The notes under the pieces are model-generated. The model was not told the DNA's origin, searched no databases, and worked only from the letters and a program-made list of their open reading frames with translations. From JAQSWP01 sp040255215 (lineage in GTDB: Bacteria > Pseudomonadota > Alphaproteobacteria > Reyranellales > JAQSWP01), in the NCBI GenBank assembly GCA_040255215.1, contig JBDZUM010000001.1:1-64000 (forward strand): a stretch of 64,000 bases of DNA, in the 5' to 3' direction. Below are positions 1 to 8,648 of this stretch, in pieces (the first letter of the stretch is position 1; every line of letters starts with the position of its first letter). The position numbers were made by a program, and so were the translations under genes.

Positions 1-610
1 TCGAATGGGTGATGAACAGCACCGTCTTGCCGGTCTCCATCCAGATGCGCTGCAACTCGCCCATCATCGCCTCGCGCGTCATGGCGTCGAGCGCGGCGAA
101 GGGCTCGTCCATCAGGATCACCGCTGGATTGTGGATCAGCCCGCGAGCGATGCCGACCCGCTGCTGCATGCCACCCGACAGCTCGTGCGGATGATGCCTA
201 GCGAAGCCGTCGAGTTTCATCATGGTCAGCAGCGCCATCGCCCGCTCGCGGCCTTTGGCGACGTCCATGCCCATGGCGCGGATCGGCGCCAGCACGTTCT
301 CCAGCACCGTCTTCCACGGCAGCAGCGTCGGCTGCTGGAACACGATGCCGACGTCGCGCCGCGGCCCGGTCACTTCGCTGCCCGCCAGCCTGATCGCGCC
401 GGCGCTGGGCTTCAGCAGCCCCGACACCAGCTTCAGCAGGGTCGACTTGCCGCAGCCAGACGGGCCCAGCACCGAGACGAAGGCGCCGGGCTCGAGCTCG
501 AAATCCAGCCGGTCGAGCGCCGGCACCGCGCCGCTTCGGGAGGCGTAGACCAGCGAGACGCCGGATACCTCCAGATGCTGCGCGGCGCCGACGTCCGACA
601 CGGCGTTCAC
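1..610 (-). CDS. ABC transporter ATP-binding protein, nitrate/sulfonate/taurine type (3' end outside window)
   Basis: This is the cytoplasmic ATPase of an ABC importer. The reverse strand reads from a GTG at 610 into Walker A (GPSGCGKST), the signature LSGGMQQRVGIARGL, Walker B (VILMDEPFAALD) and the H-loop (LFITHS), after which the window ends. About 203 codons are visible of roughly 260 expected, so only the C-terminal tail is missing. The sequence resembles the SsuB/TauB/NrtD group. The start overlaps the stop of the substrate-binding gene (GTGA at 607-610), which puts both genes in one operon. The permease is not visible and presumably lies beyond position 1. The substrate cannot be assigned from sequence; sulfonates, nitrate and pyrimidine precursors are all used by this group. 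Confidence 0.93.
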   Translation of the reverse strand, partial: MNAVSDVGAAQHLEVSGVSLVYASRSGAVPALDRLDFELEPGAFVSVLGPSGCGKSTLLKLVSGLLKPSAGAIRLAGSEVTGPRRDVGIVFQQPTLLPWKTVLENVLAPIRAMGMDVAKGRERAMALLTMMKLDGFARHHPHELSGGMQQRVGIARGLIHNPAVILMDEPFAALDAMTREAMMGELQRIWMETGKTVLFITHS

Positions 611-1686
611 TTGCCCGACGCTTTGGCCTTGGCGGCCACCGCTTCGCTGTCGAACTTGTTGAACTCGTCGACGAAGCGGTTGGTGTAGAGCTTGTCGAGG
701 TCGAGATCGGCGGTCGGAATCACGCCGCCCTCGTTCAGCACCTGCATGTGGACCTTCCACGATTCGGGACGGAAATAGCCCCAGCGCGGCTTGCCGTCAG
801 GGAAGAAGGACAGCGAGCGGTAATTGCCTTCCAGCAGCTTCTTGGTGTTGGCGATCCAGGTCGCTTCCTGGTCCGGCGCCGGCTTGCTGGCCGGGAAGGT
901 CTTCCAGAACGAGCGGGCGCAGGCGTCGCGATTGGCGGCGCAGGCAACCGTCATCTTGGCCATGGCGCGGCCCATCTTCGCCACCAGTTCGGGCCGCTTC
1001 TCGATGGTGCTCACGCTCGCCATCATGCCCGAGGAGAACAAATGCTGGTACTTCTCCGGGTAATCGAGCAGGCGGATGTCGAGGCCCGCCGCCCGCATCT
1101 TCTCGTGCTCCGACGTAAAGAAGGCCAGCACGTCGACCTTGCCGGTCTCGAGCTGCTTCCACGCCGCGGGGCCGGTGCCGACCGGCACCACGTCGATGTT
1201 CTGCTGCCAGACGACGCCGCTTTCCTTGAGGATCGACTTGGTCATGGGGATGTTGCCCCAGGTCAGCGCGCCGATGCCCAGCGTCTTGCCCTTGAGGTCG
1301 GCGACGGTCTTAACCGCGCTGTCGGCCTTGACCGAATATTCGTACACCGAGCGCCGCAGGTAGTTGTAGACGAAGCGCACCGGGATCGGCTCGCCCTTGG
1401 CCAGCGGCAGCAGCGGCACGTCGGGATTGCCGAGGCCGAAATCGATCGAGCCGTTGATGAGCTGCGGCACCAGCACCGCCGAGCCCTGCAGCGACACCAT
1501 CTCGAGCTCGATGCCTTCCTCGGCGAAGAAGCCGAGCTCGATGCCGTAGGTGAAGTCGGAATACTGGCCGGTGATGCCGATGGGGAACGCCAGCGTCACT
1601 TTCTCCGCCGCCGCGCCCTGCGCCATGCCGGCGACCGTCGCCGCCGCGACCAGCGCGGCTGCATGCTTCTTCCATTGCCGTATCAT
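607..1686 (-). CDS. ABC transporter substrate-binding protein (NMT1/SsuA/TauA-like)
   Basis: This is the periplasmic ligand-binding protein of the importer, 359 aa. The chosen ATG at 1686 is preceded by a GGGAGG ribosome site and opens a typical signal peptide (basic start, alanine-rich core, cleavage near residue 27). The mature part begins KVTLAFPIG and contains the features of the type II NMT1/THI5 and aliphatic-sulfonate binding family: ...GIELGFFAEEGIELE near the start, then a stretch around residues 70-80 (LINGSIDFGLG) followed by VADLKGKTLG. A longer frame is open upstream to 1818 but lacks a ribosome site and would bury the signal peptide. It is followed by the ATPase gene with a 4-base overlap. 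The ligand is unknown. Confidence 0.92.
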   Translation of the reverse strand: MIRQWKKHAAALVAAATVAGMAQGAAAEKVTLAFPIGITGQYSDFTYGIELGFFAEEGIELEMVSLQGSAVLVPQLINGSIDFGLGNPDVPLLPLAKGEPIPVRFVYNYLRRSVYEYSVKADSAVKTVADLKGKTLGIGALTWGNIPMTKSILKESGVVWQQNIDVVPVGTGPAAWKQLETGKVDVLAFFTSEHEKMRAAGLDIRLLDYPEKYQHLFSSGMMASVSTIEKRPELVAKMGRAMAKMTVACAANRDACARSFWKTFPASKPAPDQEATWIANTKKLLEGNYRSLSFFPDGKPRWGYFRPESWKVHMQVLNEGGVIPTADLDLDKLYTNRFVDEFNKFDSEAVAAKAKASGK

Positions 1687-1741
1687 CGTGCCCTCCCGCA
1701 TCGTTTCGAAAAGCGTCAATCGAGGATTTGATTCGCGATAA

Positions 1742-1757
1742 ATGAATGGTAATTCAT
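1742..1757. promoter_or_regulatory. Inverted repeat in divergent promoter region (candidate operator)
   Basis: A perfect 6-base inverted repeat, ATGAAT-GGTA-ATTCAT, sits in an AT-rich patch of the 113-base spacer between the divergent ABC binding-protein gene (start 1686) and the phosphotransferase gene (start 1800). The surrounding DNA is GC-rich, so the patch stands out. Its position suits a regulator or promoter for one or both genes, but no binding family is identified. Confidence 0.35.
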
Positions 1758-1799
1758 AATTGATCGACCGCAAGGGCAAAGCACGGAAAATAATCGGCC

Positions 1800-2879
1800 A
1801 TGGCAAAGCCAGACGCACCTACCACCGGCGAAACCGTCGACATCCTGCCGCAACACCGCTTCGATGCGGCGGCACTCGACTCTTATTTGGCGCGGGAAAT
1901 CGCCGGTTACCGCGGCAATCTCGCGGTGCGCCAGTTCAACAGCGGCTTTTCCAACCCGACCTTCCTGCTCGAAGCGGACAGCGAAATGGGCGAGCGACGG
2001 CGTTTCGTCATGCGCAAGAAGCCGCCGGGCGCGCTGCTGGCCTCGGCCCATCAGGTCGATCGCGAATACAAGGTGCTGAGCGCGCTGGCCGGCAGCGGCG
2101 TGCCGGTGCCGCGCACCCGCGCCTTCTGCGCCGACGACGGCGTCATCGGCCAGATGTTCTACGTCATGGATTGCGTCGACGGCCGCATCTTCACCGATCC
2201 CACCCTGCCCGGCCTGCCGCCGGCCGAGCGGGCGGCGATCTTCGACTCGATGAACGAGGTGCTGGCGAAACTGCACCTTGTCGATTACCGCGCGATCGGC
2301 CTCGGCGATTTCGGCCGCGAAGGCGGCTACATTGCCCGCCAGGTGGCGCGCTGGAGCAAGCAGTACGAGGCGGCGCGCACGGAAGAGATTCCGGCGATGG
2401 AACGGCTGATCGAGTTCCTGCCGCGCAACCTGCCGGACGAGGACTCGACGGTGATCGCGCATGGCGACTACCGGCTGGGCAACCTGATCGTCCATCCCAC
2501 CGAGCCGCGCGTCGTCGCCGTGCTCGACTGGGAGCTGGCGACGCTCGGCCACCCGCTCTGCGATCTCGCCTATAATTGCGTCGGCTACGTGCTGGCCGAA
2601 CCGCCGCATGGCTTCGCCAACGCGGCGGCCGACAGCGGCATCCCCTCGCGCGACGACTACGTCGCCGCCTATTGCCGGCGCACCGGTCGCGCCGGCATCG
2701 CCGATTTCGACTACTACCTGGCCTTCTCGCTGTTCCGTCTCGCCGCCATTGCCCAGGGCGTCTACAAGCGCGGGCTCGACGGCAACGCCGCCTCGGCCGC
2801 CGCGCTGTCGCGTCGCCACCACGCCCGCCAGCGCGCCGAGCTGGCCTGGAGCCTGGTCAGCGACCGGCCGGCGCGCTGA
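1800..2879 (+). CDS. Phosphotransferase family protein (APH/choline-kinase fold, ACAD10/11-like)
   Basis: A soluble 359-aa kinase-like protein. The catalytic segment VIAHGDYRLGNLIVH followed by VVAVLDWELATLGHPLCDL carries the Brenner HGDxxxxN motif and the metal-binding DWE, as in aminoglycoside phosphotransferases and COG3173 proteins related to the kinase domain of ACAD10/11. An N-terminal lobe with FNSGFSNPTFLL (nucleotide loop) and MRKKPPG (ATP lysine) is also present, so the protein looks complete. Members of this branch usually phosphorylate small hydroxylated metabolites such as 4-hydroxy acyl compounds, not antibiotics; the substrate here is unknown. It is transcribed divergently from the ABC importer and ends 11 bases before a convergent ThDP-enzyme gene. 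Confidence 0.85.
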   Translation: MAKPDAPTTGETVDILPQHRFDAAALDSYLAREIAGYRGNLAVRQFNSGFSNPTFLLEADSEMGERRRFVMRKKPPGALLASAHQVDREYKVLSALAGSGVPVPRTRAFCADDGVIGQMFYVMDCVDGRIFTDPTLPGLPPAERAAIFDSMNEVLAKLHLVDYRAIGLGDFGREGGYIARQVARWSKQYEAARTEEIPAMERLIEFLPRNLPDEDSTVIAHGDYRLGNLIVHPTEPRVVAVLDWELATLGHPLCDLAYNCVGYVLAEPPHGFANAAADSGIPSRDDYVAAYCRRTGRAGIADFDYYLAFSLFRLAAIAQGVYKRGLDGNAASAAALSRRHHARQRAELAWSLVSDRPAR

Positions 2880-2890
2880 GGGCGGATGAT

Positions 2891-3499
2891 CTAATCGCCG
2901 GCGACGCCCAGCGCCCGGCGCAGTCTGTCGCGCAGCACTGCGCCGTCCTTGGGCGGCAGCACCAGCTTCAGTTCCTCGAACCGCACCTTGGCGACGCAGA
3001 ACAGCGGGCCGGGCGCCGATCGCAACGTTTCGACCGCCGCCGAAGCCTCGTCGGCGCTGCGCACCGTCCAGCTCCGCGCGATGCCGGCAGCCTTCGCCAT
3101 GCCGGCGAGATCGGCGCCGCGCGCGGTGTTGGTGCGCTGTCCGCCGGTCTCGCCATAGGTCTCGTTGTCCAGCACCAGCACGGCGAGATTGTCGGGCGCC
3201 ATGGCCGCGATGGTGGTCAGCGCCGTCAGCCCCATCAGCATCTCGCCATCGCCCGTCACCACCAGCACGCGCCGTTGCGGCTGGGCGATGGCCAGCCCGA
3301 GTCCCACCGACACGGCGCCGCCCATCGCGCCCCACAGCGGCAGGTTCGTGTCGCGATCGCCGGCGGCGGTGATGTCCCACGCCGCCGAGCCCAGCCCGGC
3401 GACGACGATCGGGTCGGCCGCGCCGGCCTGCGAAGCGGTGAGCGCCGCCACCAGCTCGCGCCGGCGCAGCGTATGTCGGGAGGGATCGGTCGCTGTCAT
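2891..3499 (-). CDS. ThDP-binding decarboxylase, PP-domain subunit (sulfopyruvate/phosphonopyruvate decarboxylase beta-like)
   Basis: A 202-aa protein that is only the C-terminal (pyrophosphate-binding) half of a ThDP enzyme. The cofactor motif runs from GDGEM at residues 83-87 to VLVLDN at 107-112, and PLWGAMGGAVSVGLGLA precedes it. Stand-alone PP subunits of this size are known as ComE/sulfopyruvate decarboxylase beta and as the matching part of phosphonopyruvate decarboxylases. Such proteins need a partner carrying the PYR domain; a matching stand-alone PYR subunit is encoded at 8649-9185 on the same strand, 5 kb away, with a TRAP operon on the other strand between them. Decarboxylation of a C3 2-oxo acid with a charged beta-substituent is the likely reaction, by inference only. 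Confidence 0.85.
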   Translation of the reverse strand: MTATDPSRHTLRRRELVAALTASQAGAADPIVVAGLGSAAWDITAAGDRDTNLPLWGAMGGAVSVGLGLAIAQPQRRVLVVTGDGEMLMGLTALTTIAAMAPDNLAVLVLDNETYGETGGQRTNTARGADLAGMAKAAGIARSWTVRSADEASAAVETLRSAPGPLFCVAKVRFEELKLVLPPKDGAVLRDRLRRALGVAGD

Positions 3500-3903
3500 G
3501 GCGAGGACTTTAGCGCCTATCGGCCCTGACGCAGCTTCTTTCGCGTCGCAGCACGAAAAATTTTCCGTGTTCGGGAATAATCGACTGCACCGCCCAGCGC
3601 GCCAACGTCGATATCCGGAAACATTGCATCGGATGGGTCGCTGGCGATTTCCCCGCAGTGATCGGCTTACCCGAATTCCTCATGCTGCTTTGCATGATGG
3701 CGAGCCGACACCGAGGAATCTCGGGCCCCGGCGTTGCGGGCGACGGGGGCCGATGCAATAGTTCGCGCAACCTCCGGCCGCAGGTCGGAATGCCAGAAGA
3801 CGCCCGGAGTTGTGCAACGGGTTGCGGCCGGTCATGGCCGGGTCTCGTGTGCAGGCGCCAGGGCGCTCATGACCCAACCGATCCAAGGGAGGATCAAGAC
3901 GCC
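3500..3903. other. 404-base divergent spacer without a convincing gene
   Basis: The region separates the ThDP subunit gene (reverse) from dctP (forward) and should hold both promoters. It contains an AT-rich patch around 3555-3590 and, just before dctP, a good ribosome site (AAGGGAGG at about 3885-3892). Open frames exist on both strands (for example 86 codons on the reverse strand at 3510-3770) but their translations have no recognisable family and an atypical composition, so I do not call them genes. Confidence 0.5.
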
Positions 3904-5055
3904 ATGACCAAGACAGAAAAGCGCAACAGGAAGTCGGATGCCGCCAGCTCGGGACGGCGCAAGTTTCTCGGCGTCGCCGGCCTCGCCGCCGGCGCCGGCG
4001 TGGCGACGCTCGCCATGCCGAACGTCTCGCGCGCCCAGACCGTGACCCTGAAGATGCAGGGATCGTGGGGCGCGTCGGACGTCTTCAACGAGTTCGCCCA
4101 GGACTACGTCAGCCGCATCAACGCCATGGCCGGCAACCGCCTGAAGATCGACTATCTGGTCGGCGGCGCGGTCGTGCATCCCTTCTCGGTGCAGGACGCG
4201 GTGCATTCGGGCGTGCTCGACGGCGCCCACACCGTCACCGTCTACTGGTACGGCAAGCATCGCGCCGCCTCGCTGTTCGGCACCGGCCCGGTGTTCGGCT
4301 TCAACGCCAACCAGGGCCTGGGCTGGATCCACAATGGCGGCGGTCGCGAGCTGTTCCAGGAGCTGGTCAGCTCCATCCTCAAGCTCAACATCGTCAGCTT
4401 CTTCGCCATGCCGATGCCGACCCAGCCGCTCGGCTGGTTCAAGAAGCCGGTGACTTCGGCCGCCGACATGAAGGGGCTGAAGTACCGCACCGTCGGCCTG
4501 GCGGCCGACCTGATGCAGGCGATGGGCGCATCGGTGGCGCAGCTGCCCGGCGGCGAAATCGTGCCGGCGATGGAGCGCGGCGTGATCGACGCGTTCGAGT
4601 TCAACAACCCGACCTCGGACCGGCGTTTCGGCGCCCAGGACGTGGCCAAGAACTACATGATGGGCAGCTACCATCAGGCCACCGAGTATTTCGAGATCAT
4701 GTTCAACAAGGGCAAGTACGACGCGCTGCCCAAGGAACTGCAGGCCATCCTGCAATACGGCGCCGAAGCGGTGTCGTCGGCCAACGAGTGGAAGGCGATG
4801 GACTACTACTCGAAGGACCTGCAGGAGCTGATCTCGAAGGACAAGGTCAACGTCCTGCGCACGCCCAAGGAAGTGTTCGAGGCCCAGATCAAGGCCTGGG
4901 ACGGGCTGATCGCCAAGCTGGGCGAGGACGCCTTCATGAAGAAGGTGATGGAATCGCAGAAGGCCTGGGTCAAGCGCGTGGTCTACTACGAGATGTTCAA
5001 CGCCGCCGACTATCGCACGGCCTACGAACACCATTTCGGCGCGCTGAAGATCTGA
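3904..5055 (+). CDS. TRAP transporter substrate-binding protein DctP, Tat-exported
   Basis: A 383-aa periplasmic binding protein of a tripartite ATP-independent transporter. The ATG at 3904 has a strong ribosome site and starts a twin-arginine signal peptide: SSGRRKFLG at residues 15-23, a hydrophobic stretch, and cleavage after VSRA near residue 44. The mature protein belongs to the DctP subfamily often annotated as mannitol/chloroaromatic-compound TRAP (QGSWGASDVFNEF; LPGGEIVPAMERGVIDAFEFNNP). Tat export suggests folding before secretion, as reported for some TRAP binding proteins. Downstream are the DctQ and DctM permeases and an amidase, so the ligand may be an amide or the acid released from it; this is inference. 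An in-frame extension upstream to 3658 is unlikely. Confidence 0.93.
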   Translation: MTKTEKRNRKSDAASSGRRKFLGVAGLAAGAGVATLAMPNVSRAQTVTLKMQGSWGASDVFNEFAQDYVSRINAMAGNRLKIDYLVGGAVVHPFSVQDAVHSGVLDGAHTVTVYWYGKHRAASLFGTGPVFGFNANQGLGWIHNGGGRELFQELVSSILKLNIVSFFAMPMPTQPLGWFKKPVTSAADMKGLKYRTVGLAADLMQAMGASVAQLPGGEIVPAMERGVIDAFEFNNPTSDRRFGAQDVAKNYMMGSYHQATEYFEIMFNKGKYDALPKELQAILQYGAEAVSSANEWKAMDYYSKDLQELISKDKVNVLRTPKEVFEAQIKAWDGLIAKLGEDAFMKKVMESQKAWVKRVVYYEMFNAADYRTAYEHHFGALKI

Positions 5056-5097
5056 ACCAGGCCACGGCCGGCAGGGCCGGCCGGCCCCAACTCCGGC

Positions 5098-5120
5098 GGA
5101 GCGGCGCAGCGCGCCGCTCC
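5098..5120 (+). other. Stem-loop between dctP and dctQ
   Basis: A perfect 9-base-pair inverted repeat, GGAGCGGCG-CAGCG-CGCCGCTCC, lies 43 bases after the dctP stop and 48 bases before dctQ. No T-run follows, so it is not a classical terminator. Hairpins at this place in transporter operons often stabilise the binding-protein mRNA or reduce read-through into the permease genes, which are needed in smaller amounts. Confidence 0.45.
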
Positions 5121-5168
5121 GTCCTTGCGTCAAACGGCCCGTAACGCCGCGCCCAACCGGGGTCCGAC

Positions 5169-5765
5169 ATGATCCGTCTGCTCTTCTTCGTCGATCAGCT
5201 CAGCGCTTGGATCGGCAAATCCTTCGGCTGGCTGATTCTGGTGCTGACGCTCGGCACCAGCTACGAGGTGTTCGTGCGGTACGTGCTCAGCGCGCCCACC
5301 ACCTGGGCATTCGACATCAGCTACGTCATGTACGGCGCGCTGTTCCTGATGGCCGGCGCCTACACCCTGTCGCGCAACGGCCACGTGCGCGGCGACGTGC
5401 TGCACCGGCTGTGGCCGCCACGCTGGCAGGCCGGCGTCGACCTGACGCTCTACGTCATCTTCTATTTTCCCGGCGTGCTGGCGCTGTGCTACGCCGGCTG
5501 GAACTTCGCCGCCCTGTCGGTGCAGTTCAAGGAAGTCAGCATCTTCAGCCCGGCCGGCGTGCCGATCTATCCGCTCAAGATGCTGATCCCCGCCGCCGGC
5601 ATCCTGCTCCTCATCCAGGGGCTGGCCGAGAGCCTGCGCTGCATCCTCTGCCTGCGCACCGGCGTCTGGCCCGCGCGCATGGCCGACGTCGAGGAAATGG
5701 AGACCGCGATCATGCATGCCGAGGAGGCGCGACGAAGCGGCGCCGCGGCGGGAGATGCCAGATGA
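5169..5765 (+). CDS. TRAP transporter small permease subunit DctQ
   Basis: A 198-aa inner-membrane protein with four hydrophobic segments, the size and topology of DctQ subunits, with typical family text (FGWLILVLTLGTSYEVFVRYVLSAPTTW split around residues 15-45, then WAFDISYVMYGALFLMAGAY). It is the linker subunit that docks the large permease. It follows dctP by 113 bases and its stop overlaps the dctM start (ATGA at 5762-5765), so Q and M are translationally coupled. The long cytoplasmic C-terminus (about residues 160-198) is rich in E, A and R. Confidence 0.92.
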   Translation: MIRLLFFVDQLSAWIGKSFGWLILVLTLGTSYEVFVRYVLSAPTTWAFDISYVMYGALFLMAGAYTLSRNGHVRGDVLHRLWPPRWQAGVDLTLYVIFYFPGVLALCYAGWNFAALSVQFKEVSIFSPAGVPIYPLKMLIPAAGILLLIQGLAESLRCILCLRTGVWPARMADVEEMETAIMHAEEARRSGAAAGDAR

Positions 5766-7117
5766 GCAATCCCGAAATCGGCATCATGATGCTGGGGCTG
5801 TTCATCTTCATCGTGATGCTCGGCTTCCCCATCGCCTTCACCCTGATCGCCATGGGCGTCATCTTCGGCTACTACGCCTACGCCACGCCCGACCAGCTCG
5901 ACCATATCTTCGATAACCGCATCTTCCCGCTGCTGGTGCAGAAAACGTTCGAGGTCATGTCCTCGGACGTGCTGACGGCGGTGCCGCTGTTCCTGTTCAT
6001 GGGATACGTGGTCGAACGAAGTAACATCCTCGACCGGCTGTTCAATTCGATTCAGCTCGCCGCCCGCAACATGCCGGGCTCGCTGGCCGTGGCGACCTTG
6101 ATCACCTGCGCGCTGTTCGCCACCGCCACCGGCATCGTCGGCGCCGTCGTCACGCTGATGGGCCTGCTGGCCTATCCCGCCATGCTGCGCGCCGGCTACG
6201 ACGTGCGGCTGGCGTCGGGCGTAGTCTGCGCCGGCGGCTGCCTCGGCATCCTGATCCCGCCCAGCATCCTGCTCATCGTCTATGCGGCGACCGCCGGCAT
6301 CTCGGCGGTGAAACTCTACGCCGCCGCGCTGTTCCCTGGATTCATGCTGGCCGGATTCTATGTCCTCTACGTCATGGGCCGCGCCATGCTCAATCCGGCG
6401 CTGGCGCCCAAGCTGGTGCAGGAGGGCCCGCCGCCGTCGCTGCGCACGGTGACCATGGCGCTGCTGACCTCGTTCTTCCCGCTGGCGGTGCTGATCCTGG
6501 CGGTGCTGGGCGCCATCCTGTTCGGCCTGGCGACGCCGTCGGAAGCGGCGGCGATCGGCGCGCTGGGCAGCCTGGTGCTGGCGGCGTGCTACCGGGCGCT
6601 CAATTTCGAGCGCCTGCGCGAGGCGGTCTTCCTCACCGCCCGCACCACCGCGATGGTCTGCTATCTCTTCATCGGCTCGTGGACCTTCTCCTCGGTGTTC
6701 TCCTATCTCGGCGGCCATTCGGTGGTCGAGGAATTCTTCGCCGGGCTCGACATCGGCACGATCGGCTTTCTCATCCTGACCCAGCTCATCATCTTCCTGC
6801 TCGGCTGGCCGCTGGAGTGGACCGAGATCATCATCATCTTCGTGCCGATTTTCCTGCCGCTGCTGAAGACCTTCGAGGTCGATCCGGTGTTCTTCGGCAT
6901 CCTGGTGGCGCTGAACATCCAGACCTCGTTCAACACCCCGCCAATGGCGATGGCGGCCTATTACCTCAAGGGCGTGGCGCCACCGCAAGTGCGGCTGACG
7001 CAGATCTTCAGCGGCTCGCTGCCTTTCGTCTTCATGGTGTTCCTCGCCATGGTCCTGGTCTACGTCTTCCCCGGCATCGTGCTGTGGCTGCCCGACTACC
7101 TCTACACGCCGCGGTGA
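5762..7117 (+). CDS. TRAP transporter large permease subunit DctM
   Basis: A 451-aa polytopic protein with about 11-12 membrane segments, the channel-forming subunit that couples uptake to a sodium or proton gradient. Family hallmarks are MLGFPIAFTLIAMG near the start, VPLFLFMGYVVERS, and AGGCLGILIPPSILLIVYA in the middle. It overlaps dctQ by four bases upstream and the amidase by four bases downstream (GTGA at 7114-7117), giving one tight operon dctQ-dctM-amidase-small membrane protein. Substrate specificity resides in DctP and cannot be read here. Confidence 0.94.
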   Translation: MSNPEIGIMMLGLFIFIVMLGFPIAFTLIAMGVIFGYYAYATPDQLDHIFDNRIFPLLVQKTFEVMSSDVLTAVPLFLFMGYVVERSNILDRLFNSIQLAARNMPGSLAVATLITCALFATATGIVGAVVTLMGLLAYPAMLRAGYDVRLASGVVCAGGCLGILIPPSILLIVYAATAGISAVKLYAAALFPGFMLAGFYVLYVMGRAMLNPALAPKLVQEGPPPSLRTVTMALLTSFFPLAVLILAVLGAILFGLATPSEAAAIGALGSLVLAACYRALNFERLREAVFLTARTTAMVCYLFIGSWTFSSVFSYLGGHSVVEEFFAGLDIGTIGFLILTQLIIFLLGWPLEWTEIIIIFVPIFLPLLKTFEVDPVFFGILVALNIQTSFNTPPMAMAAYYLKGVAPPQVRLTQIFSGSLPFVFMVFLAMVLVYVFPGIVLWLPDYLYTPR

Positions 7118-8472
7118 GCGCCGAGACGCCCGCCGAGCTGTCGCTGGCGCAGGCGGCGCTCGAGATCGCCGAGGGCCGCCTGACCTCCGTGGCGCTGGTC
7201 GAGGCCTGCCTGCAGGCGATCGACGCGCGCGAGGACGAAATCGGCGCCTTCGCCTTCCTCGACCGCGAGCATGCGTTGCGCCAGGCCGAGGCCGCCGACG
7301 CGCATCGCCGCGCCGGCAAGGCGCTCGGCCCGCTGCACGGCGTGCCGATCGGCATCAAGGACATTTTCGACACCGCCGACATGCCGACCGAATTCGGCTC
7401 GCCGATCCATGCCGGGCGCACGCCGCGGCGCGACGCGGCCTGCGTCGCCAGCCTGCGCGCGGCCGGCGCGGTGATCCTGGGTAAGACCGTCTCTACCGAG
7501 TTCGCCTATTTCCATCCCGGCAAAACGCGCAACCCGCACGATCCGCAGCGCACACCCGGCGGTTCCTCGAGCGGTTCGGCCGCCGCGGTGGCGGCGCACA
7601 TGGTGCCCGGCGCCATCGGCAGCCAGACCAACGGCTCGGTGATCCGTCCCGCCGCCTTCTGCGGCGTGGTGGGTTTCAAGCCCTCGCACGGGCTGATTCC
7701 GCGCTCGGGCGCCCTGCTGCTGAGCCGCGCGCTCGACCATGTCGGCGTCTTCGCCCGCACCGTCGAGGATGCGGCCCTGCTGGTCGAGACCATGGCCGGA
7801 TGCCACGAGGCCGATCCCGACACGCAGCCGCGCGCGCGACCGCCGCTTGCCGCCACGGCGCGGCAGAAGCCGCCGCTGCCGCCGCGCTTCGCCTTCGTGC
7901 GCACCGCCGTGTGGGAGCAGACCGAACCCGCCACGCGCCAGGCCTTCGAAGCGCTCAATGCCCGGCTCGGCGACAGCGTCGAGGAAATTGACATGGACCT
8001 GTCGACCTCGGCGATCCACGAGCTGCACGCCACGATCATGCAGGTCGAGATGGCGGAGAATCTGCGCCAGGAATACGAACGGGCGCGCGAAAAGCTGAGC
8101 GCGCCGCTGCTCGAGATCATCGAGCTCGGCCGCGCCCGGCTGGCGGTCGACTATCGCCGCGCCCTCGATCTCGCCGATCCGCTGCGGGCGGCGATCTCCA
8201 CGGTGTTCGACGAATTCGACGCCATTATCACCCCGGCCGCACCCGGCGAGGCGCCGCGCGGCCTGGACGCGACCGGCAGCCCGACCTTCTGCACCATCTG
8301 GACCTATCTCGGCCTGCCGGCCATCACATTGCCGTTGCTGCAGGGGAGCGACGGGCTGCCGATCGGCGTGCAGCTCGTCGGCCGGCTGGGCGAGGATGCC
8401 CGCCTGCTGCGCACGGCCCAATTTCTCGCCGCCCAGCTGTCGGCGCGCGGCGGCAAAGGGAGGAAACGATGA
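7114..8472 (+). CDS. Amidase (amidase-signature family)
   Basis: A 452-aa cytoplasmic amidohydrolase. The Ser-cisSer-Lys triad is visible: Lys82 in GVPIGIKDIFDT, the Gly/Ser loop TPGGSSSGSAAA around residues 148-157, and nucleophile Ser175 in QTNGSVIRPA. The GTG start at 7114 overlaps the dctM stop and is supported by homology beginning at once (AELSLAQAALEIAEG). Members hydrolyse amides, including plant and xenobiotic compounds, to acid plus ammonia. Fusion into a TRAP operon suggests it processes the imported solute. A second, unrelated-operon amidase is at 55298-56746. The exact substrate is unknown. Confidence 0.92.
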   Translation: MSAETPAELSLAQAALEIAEGRLTSVALVEACLQAIDAREDEIGAFAFLDREHALRQAEAADAHRRAGKALGPLHGVPIGIKDIFDTADMPTEFGSPIHAGRTPRRDAACVASLRAAGAVILGKTVSTEFAYFHPGKTRNPHDPQRTPGGSSSGSAAAVAAHMVPGAIGSQTNGSVIRPAAFCGVVGFKPSHGLIPRSGALLLSRALDHVGVFARTVEDAALLVETMAGCHEADPDTQPRARPPLAATARQKPPLPPRFAFVRTAVWEQTEPATRQAFEALNARLGDSVEEIDMDLSTSAIHELHATIMQVEMAENLRQEYERAREKLSAPLLEIIELGRARLAVDYRRALDLADPLRAAISTVFDEFDAIITPAAPGEAPRGLDATGSPTFCTIWTYLGLPAITLPLLQGSDGLPIGVQLVGRLGEDARLLRTAQFLAAQLSARGGKGRKR

Positions 8473-8636
8473 ACACTCTGATTCCGGGCCTTATCGGCAT
8501 CGCGCTGACGGTGGCGTTTCTCACCATCATCATCGTCAAGGTGCCGGCGATCCCCCTGGTCATCATCGCGGTCTTCGTCTGCGCGCTGATGGTCTGGGAT
8601 TTCGTGCGCACCCTGCGCGAGGGATCTGGCAAGTAG
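8469..8636 (+). CDS. Small membrane protein (55 aa), end of TRAP-amidase operon
   Basis: A 55-residue frame starts at an ATG overlapping the amidase stop (ATGA at 8469-8472) and ends with TAG at 8636. It is almost entirely hydrophobic: one segment (LIPGLIGIALTVAFLTIIIV) and a second (PAIPLVIIAVFVCALMVWDF), then a short basic tail RTLREGSGK, which suggests two membrane passes with both ends in the cytoplasm. The coupling overlap and the absence of any other gene on this stretch argue that it is real. I recognise no family; a transporter-associated stabilising or regulatory peptide is possible. Confidence 0.65.
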   Translation: MNTLIPGLIGIALTVAFLTIIIVKVPAIPLVIIAVFVCALMVWDFVRTLREGSGK

Positions 8637-8648
8637 CGGCTTCGGCCG

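Noticed and set aside
3510..3770. Reverse-strand 86-codon frame upstream of dctP
   Set aside because: No recognisable domain and no ribosome site; it lies in a promoter-containing spacer.
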